Part shown: positions 6,790 to 14,040 of the stretch, in pieces
How positions within the stretch are numbered: the stretch's first letter is position 1
Layout: each line of letters opens with the position of its first letter
Assembly: GCA_002697475.1 (NCBI GenBank)
Contig: NZVW01000111.1
Span: forward strand, 1-14,857
Length of the DNA: 14,857 nt
Source of the DNA: Aquimarina sp.
Lineage (GTDB): Bacteria; Bacteroidota; Bacteroidia; Flavobacteriales; Flavobacteriaceae
Direction of reading: 5' to 3'
Translations under genes and position numbers: made by a program
Notes under the pieces: generated by a model
The model's database searches: none
What the model saw: the letters and a program-made list of their open reading frames with translations, nothing else
Told to the model about the DNA's origin: nothing

Positions 6790-6879
6790 CCTAATGAAGG
6801 TTTTTAAAAAATTTGGTATTTAAGATTTGATTTAAGAATTTCTTTATCAGAAACCATAACCTCAAGAAGGTTTTTGAAA
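6790..6879. repeat. two imperfect 20-bp direct repeats upstream of asnS
   Basis: CCTAATGAAGGTTTTTAAAA (6790-6809) and CCTCAAGAAGGTTTTTGAAA (6860-6879) match at 17 of 20 positions and lie exactly 70 bp apart, that is, seven times 10 bp. Each can form a small ACCT/AGGT hairpin with a 5-nt loop followed by Ts. They sit upstream of the asnS -7 box, so a DNA-binding site is possible. Confidence 0.35.
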
Positions 6880-7072
6880 CATCGATTCTACGTATATACC
6901 ACAAAAGGGTTACTTTTCGACAGGTTCAAATGTTAAAATCAAACTTTTAAAGCAATTTTTGTGTGTTAAAGTTTAATAATGTTTTATATTTAATTATTTG
7001 ATATACAGTAAATTGAATATTATTTAAATTTTTTTACTTGTATTTTTTTTGTTAAAAATGAAGATATTTCAT

Positions 7073-7198
7073 ACAAGGGGGGAAAAATCCCCCCTTGTGA
7101 CTATTTTATAATAGATAAACGGTACGTATCTTGCATGTGCAATTATGACGATTGTGTTTACGTTAAGTTTAGTTCGATAGGTTTTGGGGTAATCTATC
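7073..7198 (+). other. hairpin-rich intergenic segment, possible plus-strand RNA
   Basis: The gap 6643-7243 holds no credible gene. Its right part is structured. ACAAGGGGGGA (7073-7083) pairs perfectly with 7088-7098 around an AAAA loop. CTATT/AATAG (7101-7114), TTGCA/TGCAA (7131-7142) and GATAGGTT/AATCTATC (7176-7183 with 7191-7198, one G-T pair) follow. A terminator with a plus-facing T-tract closes the series at 7203-7237. The first hairpin has no T-run on either strand, so it is not an ordinary terminator. I found no exact TAnnTTTG promoter for a plus-strand transcript; TATCTTG at 7127-7133 is the closest. An RNA gene is therefore only a possibility; alternatively these are 3' structures of the RND gene transcript. 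Confidence 0.3.
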
Positions 7199-7202
7199 TT
7201 AC

Positions 7203-7237
7203 AAAGTCCTACAAATTTTGTAGGGCTTTTTTTATTT
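7203..7237 (+). terminator. intrinsic terminator with plus-facing T-tract
   Basis: AAAGTCCTACAA (7203-7214) pairs with TTGTAGGGCTTT (7218-7229; one G-T pair) around ATT, followed by TTTATTT to 7236. The T-tract lies on the plus strand, yet the nearest genes on both sides are on the minus strand. It may also end the RND gene (stop at 7244) in the other direction, where the 3' arm ends GGACTTTG. Confidence 0.7.
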
Positions 7238-7243
7238 CAGAAC

Positions 7244-9646
7244 TTATACATTATCCTCTTCTACCAGTTCTTCGTCACTTGGTACAATTTGTATGGCTGG
7301 TTCTTTTAAGGTTTTCTTATTGGCTATGCTTCTCTCCAGAGATAGTAATAGTGAGGGAAGCAGCAGCAGGTTAGATAACATGGCAAACAATAATGTTGTA
7401 GAAACTAGTCCTCCAAGAGCTTTAGTTCCACCAAAACTGGATATCATAAAGACTGAGAACCCAAAAAATAAAACTGTCGAGGTATAAAACATACTTAATC
7501 CGGTTTCTCTGAGTGCTGCAAAAACAGATTTCCTTATTCTCCAGTGATTGGCTTTTAATTCTTGTCTATATTTTGCTAAGAAATGAATAGTATCATCAAC
7601 AGAAATTCCAAAAGCTACACTAAACACCAATATTGTAGAGGGTTTTATGGGCACTTCCAGGAATCCCATTAATCCGGCGGTCATAAGTAAAGGCAATAAA
7701 TTAGGGATTAATGAGATGATGATCATTTTGACTGATCTGAACATCCAGGCCATAAACAAAGCTATCAATACTATGGCTAATCCTAATGATAAAGTAAGGT
7801 TCCATACCAGATAATTTGTTCCTTTTTGGAATATTAGTGCTTTTCCTGTAAAAGAAACATTATATCTCTCTTTAGGAAACAATTTTTCCAATTTTGGAGC
7901 TAACGTTTCCTCAATTTTCTCCATCTTTTCAGTTCCAATATCTTTCATAAAGACGGTTATCCGTGCATATTGCCCTGTTGAGTCAACATAGCTCTGCATT
8001 ACACCGGCTTTATTTTCAAAACTCTTGGCGTACGGGAGGATAAAGTTCCTTTCCTGACTTGTTGGTAACTGATAATACTTGGGGTTATCGTTGTAAAATG
8101 CTTGTTTAGAATACTTGACCAAATTGACAATAGAAATGGGTTTTGAAAGCTCTGGAATTTCTTCCAGTAATTCTTCAAGCTCATTCATTCTCTTCAGCGT
8201 TGAAAGCTTAAGTACGCCTTTCTTTCTCTTAGTATCGATTAGTATTTCCAGAGGCATTATACCGTCAAACTCTTTTTCAAAAAATTCAATATCTTTAAAA
8301 AAGCCAGCGGATTTTGGCATATCTTCAAGTAAACTTCCGCTTACTTTAATCGTGTAAATTCCGATTATACTAACTACCAAAATGACTATAGAAACAGAGT
8401 AGATGGCAATTCTTTCGTTTTTAACCATTCTCTCCATCCAATCTACTAATTTCTCTACCCAGCTTTTACCCAGATGCTTAAGATGCCTTTCTTTTGGTTG
8501 AGGCATATAGCTGTAGATGATAGTAATTACAAACAGGCATAGTATAAATAAGGCAACTATATTTATTGATGCTACTATACCAAATTCCTTAAGTAGCTTA
8601 CTTTCGGTTAAAGCAAATGTGGCAAAACCTGATGCGGTAGTAATATTAGTCATTAAAGTGGCATTACCTACCTTAGTAATTACACGTTGCAAAGACTTTG
8701 CTTTATTACCATGTTTTTTTATTTCCTGTTGATATTTGTTGATCAGAAAAATACAGTTAGGTATTCCAATAACAATTACAAGAGGAGGAATGATCGCAGT
8801 TAGTACAGTAATCTCATATTCTAGAAGACCTAAAATACCAAAGGCCCACATTACTCCAATTATTACTGCGGTCATTGAAATAAATGTAGCCCTAAAGGAT
8901 CTAAAGAATAAGAAAAATATTAAAGAGGTTACAAATAGCGCTGCAAGGATGAAGATTTCTATTTCATCCATTATATTTTGAGAATTCAAGGTTCTGATAT
9001 ACGGCATCCCGGATACCTTTACATCTATACCTGTAGCTTCTTCAAAGTCTTTTATCTTTGGATCCAGTATATCCTCTATAAATCTTTTTCTCTGTATTGT
9101 ATTAACAATATCTTTTTTGAGATAAAGAGCGCTTTGTATAGTCCTGGAATTTGGACTATAAACAAGACCTTCATAGAAAGGAAGTTCTTTAAAAAGTTCC
9201 CTCTCGTAGTTTTTAACATCTTTCTTATTGAAAATTGTGTCTTTTAGAAAGGGTATCAATTCAAACCTATTTGGATCGGTTTCTTTTTTTAGTTTTTTAA
9301 GATCTCCTATAGAAATTACCAGGTCAATTTCCTCATACTTTTTAAAAGATTGATTGAGGTTATACCAGGCTTTGAATTTTTTTGGAGTGAATAAAGTGCT
9401 GTCTTTTACTGCTAATACAATGAGGTTTCCTTCTTCTCCAAATTTATCCAGAAAATTCTGATATTCTATATTAACGGGGTGATCATCAGGAAGAAGATTA
9501 GCTTCTGTAAAAGAAAAACGCATATGTTTCCATTGAAAACCTAGTAAAACGGTTATTCCTAATATAATTATTAAGATGATTAATCTGTTACGAAGAATGA
9601 TACTTGCTAATGTGTTCCAAAAACCTAGAGTAAGTAATTTTGCCAT
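7244..9646 (-). CDS. RND/MMPL-superfamily transporter
   Basis: An 800-residue inner-membrane protein with the duplicated RND plan. TM1 is at about 20-37. A periplasmic domain (about 40-225) precedes a TM block at about 228-380. TM7 (about 413-433), a second periplasmic domain (about 436-610) and a second TM block (613-767) follow, giving about 12 helices. The C-terminal tail is acidic and cytoplasmic. The conserved helix of the second half reads 'FGISVDDTIHFLAKYR' with Asp684-Asp685, the proton-relay pair of MMPL/HpnN/SecDF-like exporters; the matching helix of the first half reads 'IGIPNCIFLINKY', with Asn297-Cys298 in place of the acid pair. There is no neighbouring membrane-fusion protein or TolC gene, which fits a lipid or hydrophobe transporter better than a tripartite drug pump. 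The substrate is unknown. The gene has its own -7 box at 9664-9671 and a very short leader. Confidence 0.85.
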   Translation of the reverse strand: MAKLLTLGFWNTLASIILRNRLIILIIILGITVLLGFQWKHMRFSFTEANLLPDDHPVNIEYQNFLDKFGEEGNLIVLAVKDSTLFTPKKFKAWYNLNQSFKKYEEIDLVISIGDLKKLKKETDPNRFELIPFLKDTIFNKKDVKNYERELFKELPFYEGLVYSPNSRTIQSALYLKKDIVNTIQRKRFIEDILDPKIKDFEEATGIDVKVSGMPYIRTLNSQNIMDEIEIFILAALFVTSLIFFLFFRSFRATFISMTAVIIGVMWAFGILGLLEYEITVLTAIIPPLVIVIGIPNCIFLINKYQQEIKKHGNKAKSLQRVITKVGNATLMTNITTASGFATFALTESKLLKEFGIVASINIVALFILCLFVITIIYSYMPQPKERHLKHLGKSWVEKLVDWMERMVKNERIAIYSVSIVILVVSIIGIYTIKVSGSLLEDMPKSAGFFKDIEFFEKEFDGIMPLEILIDTKRKKGVLKLSTLKRMNELEELLEEIPELSKPISIVNLVKYSKQAFYNDNPKYYQLPTSQERNFILPYAKSFENKAGVMQSYVDSTGQYARITVFMKDIGTEKMEKIEETLAPKLEKLFPKERYNVSFTGKALIFQKGTNYLVWNLTLSLGLAIVLIALFMAWMFRSVKMIIISLIPNLLPLLMTAGLMGFLEVPIKPSTILVFSVAFGISVDDTIHFLAKYRQELKANHWRIRKSVFAALRETGLSMFYTSTVLFFGFSVFMISSFGGTKALGGLVSTTLLFAMLSNLLLLPSLLLSLERSIANKKTLKEPAIQIVPSDEELVEEDNV

Positions 9647-9663
9647 GCTTTATTTTCCTTCTG

Positions 9664-9671
9664 CAAATGTA
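9664..9671 (-). promoter_or_regulatory. promoter of the RND gene, -7 box TACATTTG
   Basis: The complement of 9664-9671 is TACATTTG followed by C, an exact TAnnTTTG match. Transcription would begin near 9658, about 12 nt before the ATG at 9644-9646. The -33 region is only T-rich (complement of 9689-9693). Confidence 0.45.
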
Positions 9672-9718
9672 AGGATTTAGGGTATTTTAAAAAGAGGTTT
9701 TTAAGGAAAGAATATTGT

Positions 9719-9752
9719 CTTTTATCTTAGAAACTAAAGCTTTAGATAAAAG
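9719..9752. other. inverted repeat over the DUF5686 gene stop codon
   Basis: CTTTTATCT (9719-9727) and AGATAAAAG (9744-9752) are perfect reverse complements with a 16-nt loop that contains most of the palindrome CTAAAGCTTTAG (9734-9745), including the stop codon. No T-run follows on the minus strand, so it is at best a weak 3' structure. Confidence 0.3.
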
Positions 9753-12178
9753 GTAAATTTAAACGATAAATTGTCCTCAAATTGTGGCAAGTGATAAGCG
9801 CCATAGCGGTAGGCTAAACTTACGCCGAAACCGGCAAAAATTTTATTGAGTTCTAAACCTGATTCCTGATAACCGTGCTTTAACGAATTAAAAAATACAC
9901 CTTGATGATTTGCCTGATTACTGACATCACCAATAGCATAGCGATTGATTAATGATAGTTCTGGTTTAATTGTTTCTGAAATCCTGAACGGTGGTAATTT
10001 GTGTCTGATCTGAAGCGTAACTAATTTGTCACTAAAGAACTCACCAAAATACATCGTTTCAAAACTTCTTCTGCCCGCTACAGAAAATCGTTGTAAAACG
10101 GTCTCTTTAGTTGGTGCATTAGGGTAGGCATGGAATAGATGTGTAAGAGGTATATTTCCTGAAGCAATATCGGCTTCAAATAAAAAGCTTGTTTGTGAGA
10201 GATTTAATCGATTAACTACGTATTCTGTTTTAATCCCAATTTTACTGTAATTAAAGTTACTTTCTAAAAAACCTTTAAAACCATGTGTGTATTGAGCGGT
10301 AATCTTTGGGTAACCGTCATGAATTTCTTTATAGCCGTTAGGTGTTTTTAGGTATTTGCTAAATGGAGTCCATCTAAGGGACAAAGAGGATTCTGCCATC
10401 TTATAGGATGAAAATGCTACTCCATCGTCAACGAATGTATAGCCGCCGGTCTGATCTATGTTGCTAACAGATACCTGAGTTTCTGTCAACAATTTAGGAG
10501 AAATCCTATGCTGCAAACTAGTACTCAAGGTTTTATGTTTATAATAAAAATCAATATTAACCAATCTGGGCTCAAATAATGAATACACTCTTCTGTCGGT
10601 CAGATAAGCATAGCTTCCTACTTCTTTTATATCATCCTGATAATTGATATTTAGCCATGATCGGGAATCTTTATTCAGTAATATTCCTCCTCCTAAACCA
10701 TATTTAAAACGATGATCTCTGAATCCATAAACGAGATAAGACTCCAGTCTAAATTGCTCAGAAAATTTTTCATTGGTTTTTCCTCCTAATCCTGTTCTTA
10801 TCCCTTCATAGTTGTTATATTTTAGTGGATAGGTAAGATCAAAGTTGAAAAATCCCAAAGGATAGTAGCCTATACTGAAACTCTGTAGCACATCTATTCT
10901 TCGTTCGATTCTTTGTGCTTTTACTATACTATCCACCACAGCAAAAGAATAGATGTCTTTTGCTGTAATTGTATCCGTTCTATATCTTTCCCAGTAAATT
11001 TCATCTCTGTTAATAGCATCAGGGTCAATGGAAATTGCTGCTGTACTATTTTTTAAGGTGATATCAGGATCTAGCTCAATTTCATAGATATCGGTTTCTG
11101 AAATTAAAAAGTCATTATTAGCAATTTCATCTTTTCTGCTATTTTGAAGACTTCCTACGGATATTTGTCCTCCAAATAGACTTACTTTTTGTTTTCCAAA
11201 ACCCGGTTTAATAGTAAGTATTTGATTGGTAGGGAACCAAATATTTTTTTCGCTAAAGAATTTAAAATCATGAGTAACCATAATATTCACTTCTCCCTTT
11301 ACTTCAGCTATAGCTTTTTGTATTGCAAACGATTCCATATCCAAATACAAAACACCCTCTAAACTAGCTACTTTTTTGGATCTTCTAGGTTGAAACAAAA
11401 CTACATATGCAGGTTGTGATCCTTGTAATGTGTCTATCACCTTATAATAGTAGTTTTTAAGTGCATTATCTGATAAAGGACCAGCATACCTGTTATTAAA
11501 AACAACATAATCCTGTTCATATAAGGAGGTAGATTGCAATTCAATGCCCAGTACATCGTATACGGGCTTTTTGAAACCTGTCATCCTGTTTGCCAATACG
11601 GTTTCTTTGACTCCTTTATTTCTCTGAAATTGATGAATACTTACTTTTTCTGAAAGAAAGGAATGTGCTTTATTAAAAATACTTTCAAAATCTACATCAG
11701 CAGTATCAGTTGATGCCAACTGGGCCTCATTGTCTTCTGTAATTTTAAACTTGCTATAACTTTTATATTGAAAAGTCTCAAGTCTTTCCAGTGGATCGTT
11801 TTGTTTCTTTCGTTCTATTGCTTCATTTATAATTTTTAAAGCAATATTCCCTTCATCATCAATTTTTACGGCCTCTAAACTTTGAGGTTTTGGTGCAAGT
11901 TTAATGAGGATATCAGATTTTTTGTCGGCACTTTTTATAGTAATTTTAGAGGATCTATATCCTAGATAGCTAACTGAAATTTCGAATGGGAGCTTGTTAC
12001 ATTTAAGATGAAAATCACCTTGAGAAGAGCTTAGTGTATACGAATTCTCTGAAGTAGTAAGCGTTGCAAATGGTAAAGGTTCTCCTGTACTCTTATCAAT
12101 AATTTTCCCCGAAATGTTTATTTGTGAAATAACCATTAGAGGGGCAAATAGCAAAAGGCCAATAAATATGTTACGCAT
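9734..12178 (-). CDS. DUF5686 outer-membrane protein with carboxypeptidase-like regulatory domain
   Basis: An 814-residue exported protein. The ATG at 12176-12178 gives a classic signal peptide (MRNIFIGLLLFAPLMVISQ); the 11 residues available upstream from a TTG are rejected because that start lies in the frr terminator. The mature protein begins with a carboxypeptidase-D regulatory-like/CarboxypepD_reg beta-sandwich (about 20-95: 'INISGKIIDKSTGEPLPFAT', then 'VSYLGYRS'), as in SusC/TonB-dependent proteins. The remainder matches the DUF5686 family, common in Bacteroidetes. Its C-terminal half has many alternating beta strands and ends 'LSFKFTFYLKL', with aromatic residues near the C terminus as in outer-membrane beta-barrels. 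No TonB box or plug domain is visible, so it is not a standard TonB-dependent receptor. Function is unknown. It follows the frr terminator and lies 87 bp upstream of the RND gene; no clear promoter of its own was found. Confidence 0.85.
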   Translation of the reverse strand: MRNIFIGLLLFAPLMVISQINISGKIIDKSTGEPLPFATLTTSENSYTLSSSQGDFHLKCNKLPFEISVSYLGYRSSKITIKSADKKSDILIKLAPKPQSLEAVKIDDEGNIALKIINEAIERKKQNDPLERLETFQYKSYSKFKITEDNEAQLASTDTADVDFESIFNKAHSFLSEKVSIHQFQRNKGVKETVLANRMTGFKKPVYDVLGIELQSTSLYEQDYVVFNNRYAGPLSDNALKNYYYKVIDTLQGSQPAYVVLFQPRRSKKVASLEGVLYLDMESFAIQKAIAEVKGEVNIMVTHDFKFFSEKNIWFPTNQILTIKPGFGKQKVSLFGGQISVGSLQNSRKDEIANNDFLISETDIYEIELDPDITLKNSTAAISIDPDAINRDEIYWERYRTDTITAKDIYSFAVVDSIVKAQRIERRIDVLQSFSIGYYPLGFFNFDLTYPLKYNNYEGIRTGLGGKTNEKFSEQFRLESYLVYGFRDHRFKYGLGGGILLNKDSRSWLNINYQDDIKEVGSYAYLTDRRVYSLFEPRLVNIDFYYKHKTLSTSLQHRISPKLLTETQVSVSNIDQTGGYTFVDDGVAFSSYKMAESSLSLRWTPFSKYLKTPNGYKEIHDGYPKITAQYTHGFKGFLESNFNYSKIGIKTEYVVNRLNLSQTSFLFEADIASGNIPLTHLFHAYPNAPTKETVLQRFSVAGRRSFETMYFGEFFSDKLVTLQIRHKLPPFRISETIKPELSLINRYAIGDVSNQANHQGVFFNSLKHGYQESGLELNKIFAGFGVSLAYRYGAYHLPQFEDNLSFKFTFYLKL

Positions 12179-12209
12179 TCGCACAAGATGTTCAATCCAA
12201 CTAATATAC

Positions 12210-12244
12210 AAAAAAAGTGTTTCGATACTTACGAAACACTTTTT
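12210..12244 (-). terminator. terminator of the pyrH-frr unit
   Basis: On the minus strand a 13-bp perfect stem (12232-12244 with 12212-12224, core GTGTTTCG/CGAAACAC) with a 7-nt loop runs into seven Ts (complement of 12210-12216). It starts 20 bp after the frr stop. A strong intrinsic terminator, and it limits readthrough into the DUF5686 gene. Confidence 0.9.
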
Positions 12245-12264
12245 ATGCCAAACTAGTCGTTTTA

Positions 12265-12828
12265 TTATACGGTCATTATTTCTTTTTCCTTAACAGCAAG
12301 CATCTCATCAATTTTTTTGATGTATTTATCTGTTAATTCTTGAATATCCACTTCAGTGTTTTTTGCCAAATCTTCTGAAAGACCTTCTTTTTCTAATCTC
12401 TTTATTTCATTGTTGGCATTTTTTCTATCATTTCTAACACCAACTTTAGAATCTTCAGCTTCAGCTTTAGCTTGCTTAGCCAGATCTTTTCTTCTTTCTT
12501 CAGTTAACGGTGGGACATTAATAATAACGCTTTCACCATTATTCATAGGGTTAAAACCTAAATTGGCGTTTAAAATACCTTTTTCTATTTCTCCAATTAG
12601 CGATTTCTCAAATGGTTGTACTGTAATTGTTCTGGCGTCAGGAGTACTTATGTTACCCACCTGATTTAAGGGAGTCGGAGATCCATAATATTCCACCATA
12701 ACTCCACCTAACATTGCTGGAGAAGCTTTTCCGGCTCTGATATTTAGGAGTTTTTTTTCTAAATGTGCAATTGCACCTTGCATAGCCTCTCTTGTAGAAT
12801 CCAGAATAAATTGAATTTCTTCGTTCAT
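12265..12828 (-). CDS. frr: ribosome recycling factor
   Basis: A 187-residue cytoplasmic factor that, with EF-G, splits post-termination ribosomes; the family norm is about 185 residues. The elongated three-helix bundle domain is formed by residues 1-30 and about 105-187. It includes 'LLNIRAGKASPAML' (27-40) and 'VPPLTEERRKDLAKQAKAEA' (105-124), with 'VRNDRKNAN' (131-139) holding the conserved arginine that contacts 23S rRNA. The small beta/alpha/beta domain spans about 31-104 ('VEYYGSPTPLNQVGNI'). ATG 12828 agrees with the family N terminus. The gap from pyrH is 48 bp, so the pair is probably cotranscribed, though a TAnnTTTG match over the pyrH stop could drive frr alone. A strong terminator follows. 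Confidence 0.97.
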   Translation of the reverse strand: MNEEIQFILDSTREAMQGAIAHLEKKLLNIRAGKASPAMLGGVMVEYYGSPTPLNQVGNISTPDARTITVQPFEKSLIGEIEKGILNANLGFNPMNNGESVIINVPPLTEERRKDLAKQAKAEAEDSKVGVRNDRKNANNEIKRLEKEGLSEDLAKNTEVDIQELTDKYIKKIDEMLAVKEKEIMTV

Positions 12829-12871
12829 TTTTTAAGACGTTTTAATTGTTAGTTATTTTTATGTGGACCAA

Positions 12872-12879
12872 CAAATTTA
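12872..12879 (-). promoter_or_regulatory. possible internal promoter for frr (TAAATTTG)
   Basis: The complement of 12872-12879 is TAAATTTG, a TAnnTTTG match whose first three bases are the pyrH stop codon. A TTG lies upstream (complement of 12897-12899), but the 17-bp spacer is shorter than usual. It could give frr extra expression; chance is equally likely. Confidence 0.25.
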
Positions 12880-13584
12880 TAAGTTGACTTGTGTTCCAAT
12901 AGGTTCGCCGGAAACCACTTTGTATAAATTTCCAGCTTTGTTCATATCAAAAACAATAATAGGTAATTCATTCTCCTGACTAAGTGTAAATGCTGTGGTG
13001 TCCATTACCTTTAGTCCTTTTCTCAGTACGTCATCAAAGGAGATAAAATCGAACTTAGTTGCATCAGCATTTTTCTCAGGGTCAGAAGTATAGATACCAT
13101 CAACTCTTGTCCCTTTAAGAATTACATCAGCATTTATCTCAATAGCTCTTAAAACAGCCGCAGAATCAGTAGTAAAATAAGGATTTCCTGTTCCTCCACC
13201 GAATATAACTACTCTTCCTTTTTCAAGGTGTCGGATAGCTCTTCTTCTGATAAAAGGTTCTGCAACTTCATTAATTTTTACTGCGGATTGTAGTCTGGTA
13301 GGTATCTTAGCATCCTCTAATGCACTTTGTAATGCTAATCCATTAATTACTGTGGCTAGCATCCCCATATGGTCTGCCTGTACACGATCCATACCTTTGC
13401 TGGCACCTGCAACACCTCTGAAAATATTACCTCCACCAATTACAATTGCAACCTGAACTCCCTCGCTAGTAATTCTTTTAATTTCCTGAGCGTACTCAGC
13501 TAATCTTTTAGGATCAATCCCATATTGCCTTTCGCCCATCAAAGCTTCACCAGACAATTTAAGTAATATTCTGTTGTATTTCAT
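12877..13584 (-). CDS. pyrH: UMP kinase
   Basis: A 235-residue amino-acid-kinase-fold enzyme that phosphorylates UMP to UDP with ATP in pyrimidine nucleotide synthesis; bacterial PyrH is a hexamer, typically activated by GTP and inhibited by UTP. Visible motifs are the N-terminal 'ILLKLSGEAL' (6-15), 'IGGGNIFRG' (49-57), 'RLQSAVKINEVAEP' (97-110) and the UMP/ATP-binding 'FGGGTGNPYFTTD' (128-140), followed by 'LKGTRVDGIYTSDP' (156-169). The start is placed at ATG 13582-13584, giving the usual MKYNRILLKLSG N terminus. The 13 extra in-frame codons upstream are not conserved-looking and overlap the promoter -7 box. frr follows after 48 bp, the conserved pyrH-frr arrangement; tsf lies further upstream but is separated by its own terminator. 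Confidence 0.97.
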   Translation of the reverse strand: MKYNRILLKLSGEALMGERQYGIDPKRLAEYAQEIKRITSEGVQVAIVIGGGNIFRGVAGASKGMDRVQADHMGMLATVINGLALQSALEDAKIPTRLQSAVKINEVAEPFIRRRAIRHLEKGRVVIFGGGTGNPYFTTDSAAVLRAIEINADVILKGTRVDGIYTSDPEKNADATKFDFISFDDVLRKGLKVMDTTAFTLSQENELPIIVFDMNKAGNLYKVVSGEPIGTQVNL

Positions 13585-13602
13585 TTTGTTTTTGCTGTGG
13601 TG

Positions 13603-13610
13603 CAAATATA
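13603..13610 (-). promoter_or_regulatory. pyrH promoter, -7 box TATATTTG
   Basis: The complement of 13603-13610 is TATATTTG followed by C, an exact TAnnTTTG box. Transcription would start near 13597, leaving about 13 nt before the pyrH ATG, and this argues against the longer in-frame start at 13623. The -33 region shows only a T-rich stretch. Confidence 0.5.
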
Positions 13611-13730
13611 GTGATATTATCAATTAAGAAAATAGTTTGTTGTTTCAAACAATTACGCTTTAAATACAGTTATAATGAAAGATATAGAAAATGCCCCATT
13701 AAAAAGGGTGTTTTTCCCCCACTTCTGCTA

Positions 13731-13761
13731 TTGTGTTGACAAAGTTTATGTCATAGGTTTG
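13731..13761 (+). promoter_or_regulatory. candidate plus-strand promoter in the pyrH-tsf gap
   Basis: TTG at 13731-13733, a 20-bp spacer and TAGGTTTG at 13754-13761 fit the Bacteroidetes -33/-7 arrangement. No plus-strand gene follows, only the structured stretch that ends at the 13969-13995 hairpin. Predicted transcription start is near 13767. Confidence 0.4.
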
Positions 13762-13766
13762 CATAG

Positions 13767-13996
13767 AGAAAACAAAAAATGGGGGAATGAGAAATATTCT
13801 TGGAATAGCGATCAGAAATTTTTTCGAAGTAAGAATTTTTACAACAGTATAAATTGAAACTTCAGGCTAATTGGGGAGTTAGTCTTTTTTGGGGTAACAT
13901 TTTAGAGGGGTCTAAAGTGTTTAGAGAAAGTAACTGTGAGTTAGGAAAAGGATATTTCCATCATGAAGAAAGCCGCTTCTATAGAAGCGGCTTTTA
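13767..13996 (+). ncRNA. candidate small RNA between pyrH and tsf
   Basis: The 456-bp gap between pyrH and tsf has no credible protein gene; a 60-codon ORF at 13675-13857 has no recognisable domain and starts before the promoter. A transcript from the promoter at 13731-13761 would run about 230 nt to a hairpin with a plus-facing T-tract. It would contain an 11-bp hairpin with a GGGG loop (13896-13906 with 13911-13921, one G-U pair) and a G-rich middle part (GGGG at 13873, 13891 and 13907). GGGGG at 13781-13785 can pair with the C-tract at 13716-13720, but this lies upstream of the predicted start. No known RNA family is recognised. The minus-strand alternative is a tsf 3' trailer. Confidence 0.3.
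13969..13995. terminator. terminator hairpin downstream of tsf
   Basis: AAAGCCGCTTC (13969-13979) and GAAGCGGCTTT (13984-13994) form a perfect 11-bp stem with a TATA loop. On the plus strand it is followed by TATTTATT; on the minus strand, the direction of tsf, the 3' arm runs into CTTTCTTC. It lies 46 bp beyond the tsf stop and can serve tsf and a plus-strand transcript. Confidence 0.85.
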
Positions 13997-14040
13997 TTTA
14001 TTCGTATAACAAAAGGGTTTAACCTTCTTAGGTTGATTAA

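Noticed and set aside
7135..7374. 79-codon plus-strand ORF
   Set aside because: It runs through the terminator at 7203-7237 and antisense to the RND gene's 3' end; it is a chance frame.
8115..9247. Plus-strand frames within the RND gene
   Set aside because: They mirror hydrophobic codons of the transporter on the other strand; no start signal or domain.
12179..12211. TTG start adding 11 residues before the DUF5686 signal peptide
   Set aside because: It begins in the T-tract of the frr terminator and would bury the signal peptide; ATG 12178 gives a normal one.
13585..13623. Upstream start giving a 248-residue PyrH
   Set aside because: The extension overlaps the TATATTTG box and is absent from the standard MKYNRILLKLSG N terminus.
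13675..13857. 60-codon plus-strand ORF in the pyrH-tsf gap
   Set aside because: No recognisable domain or start signal, and it begins upstream of the only promoter-like sequence; more likely non-coding.
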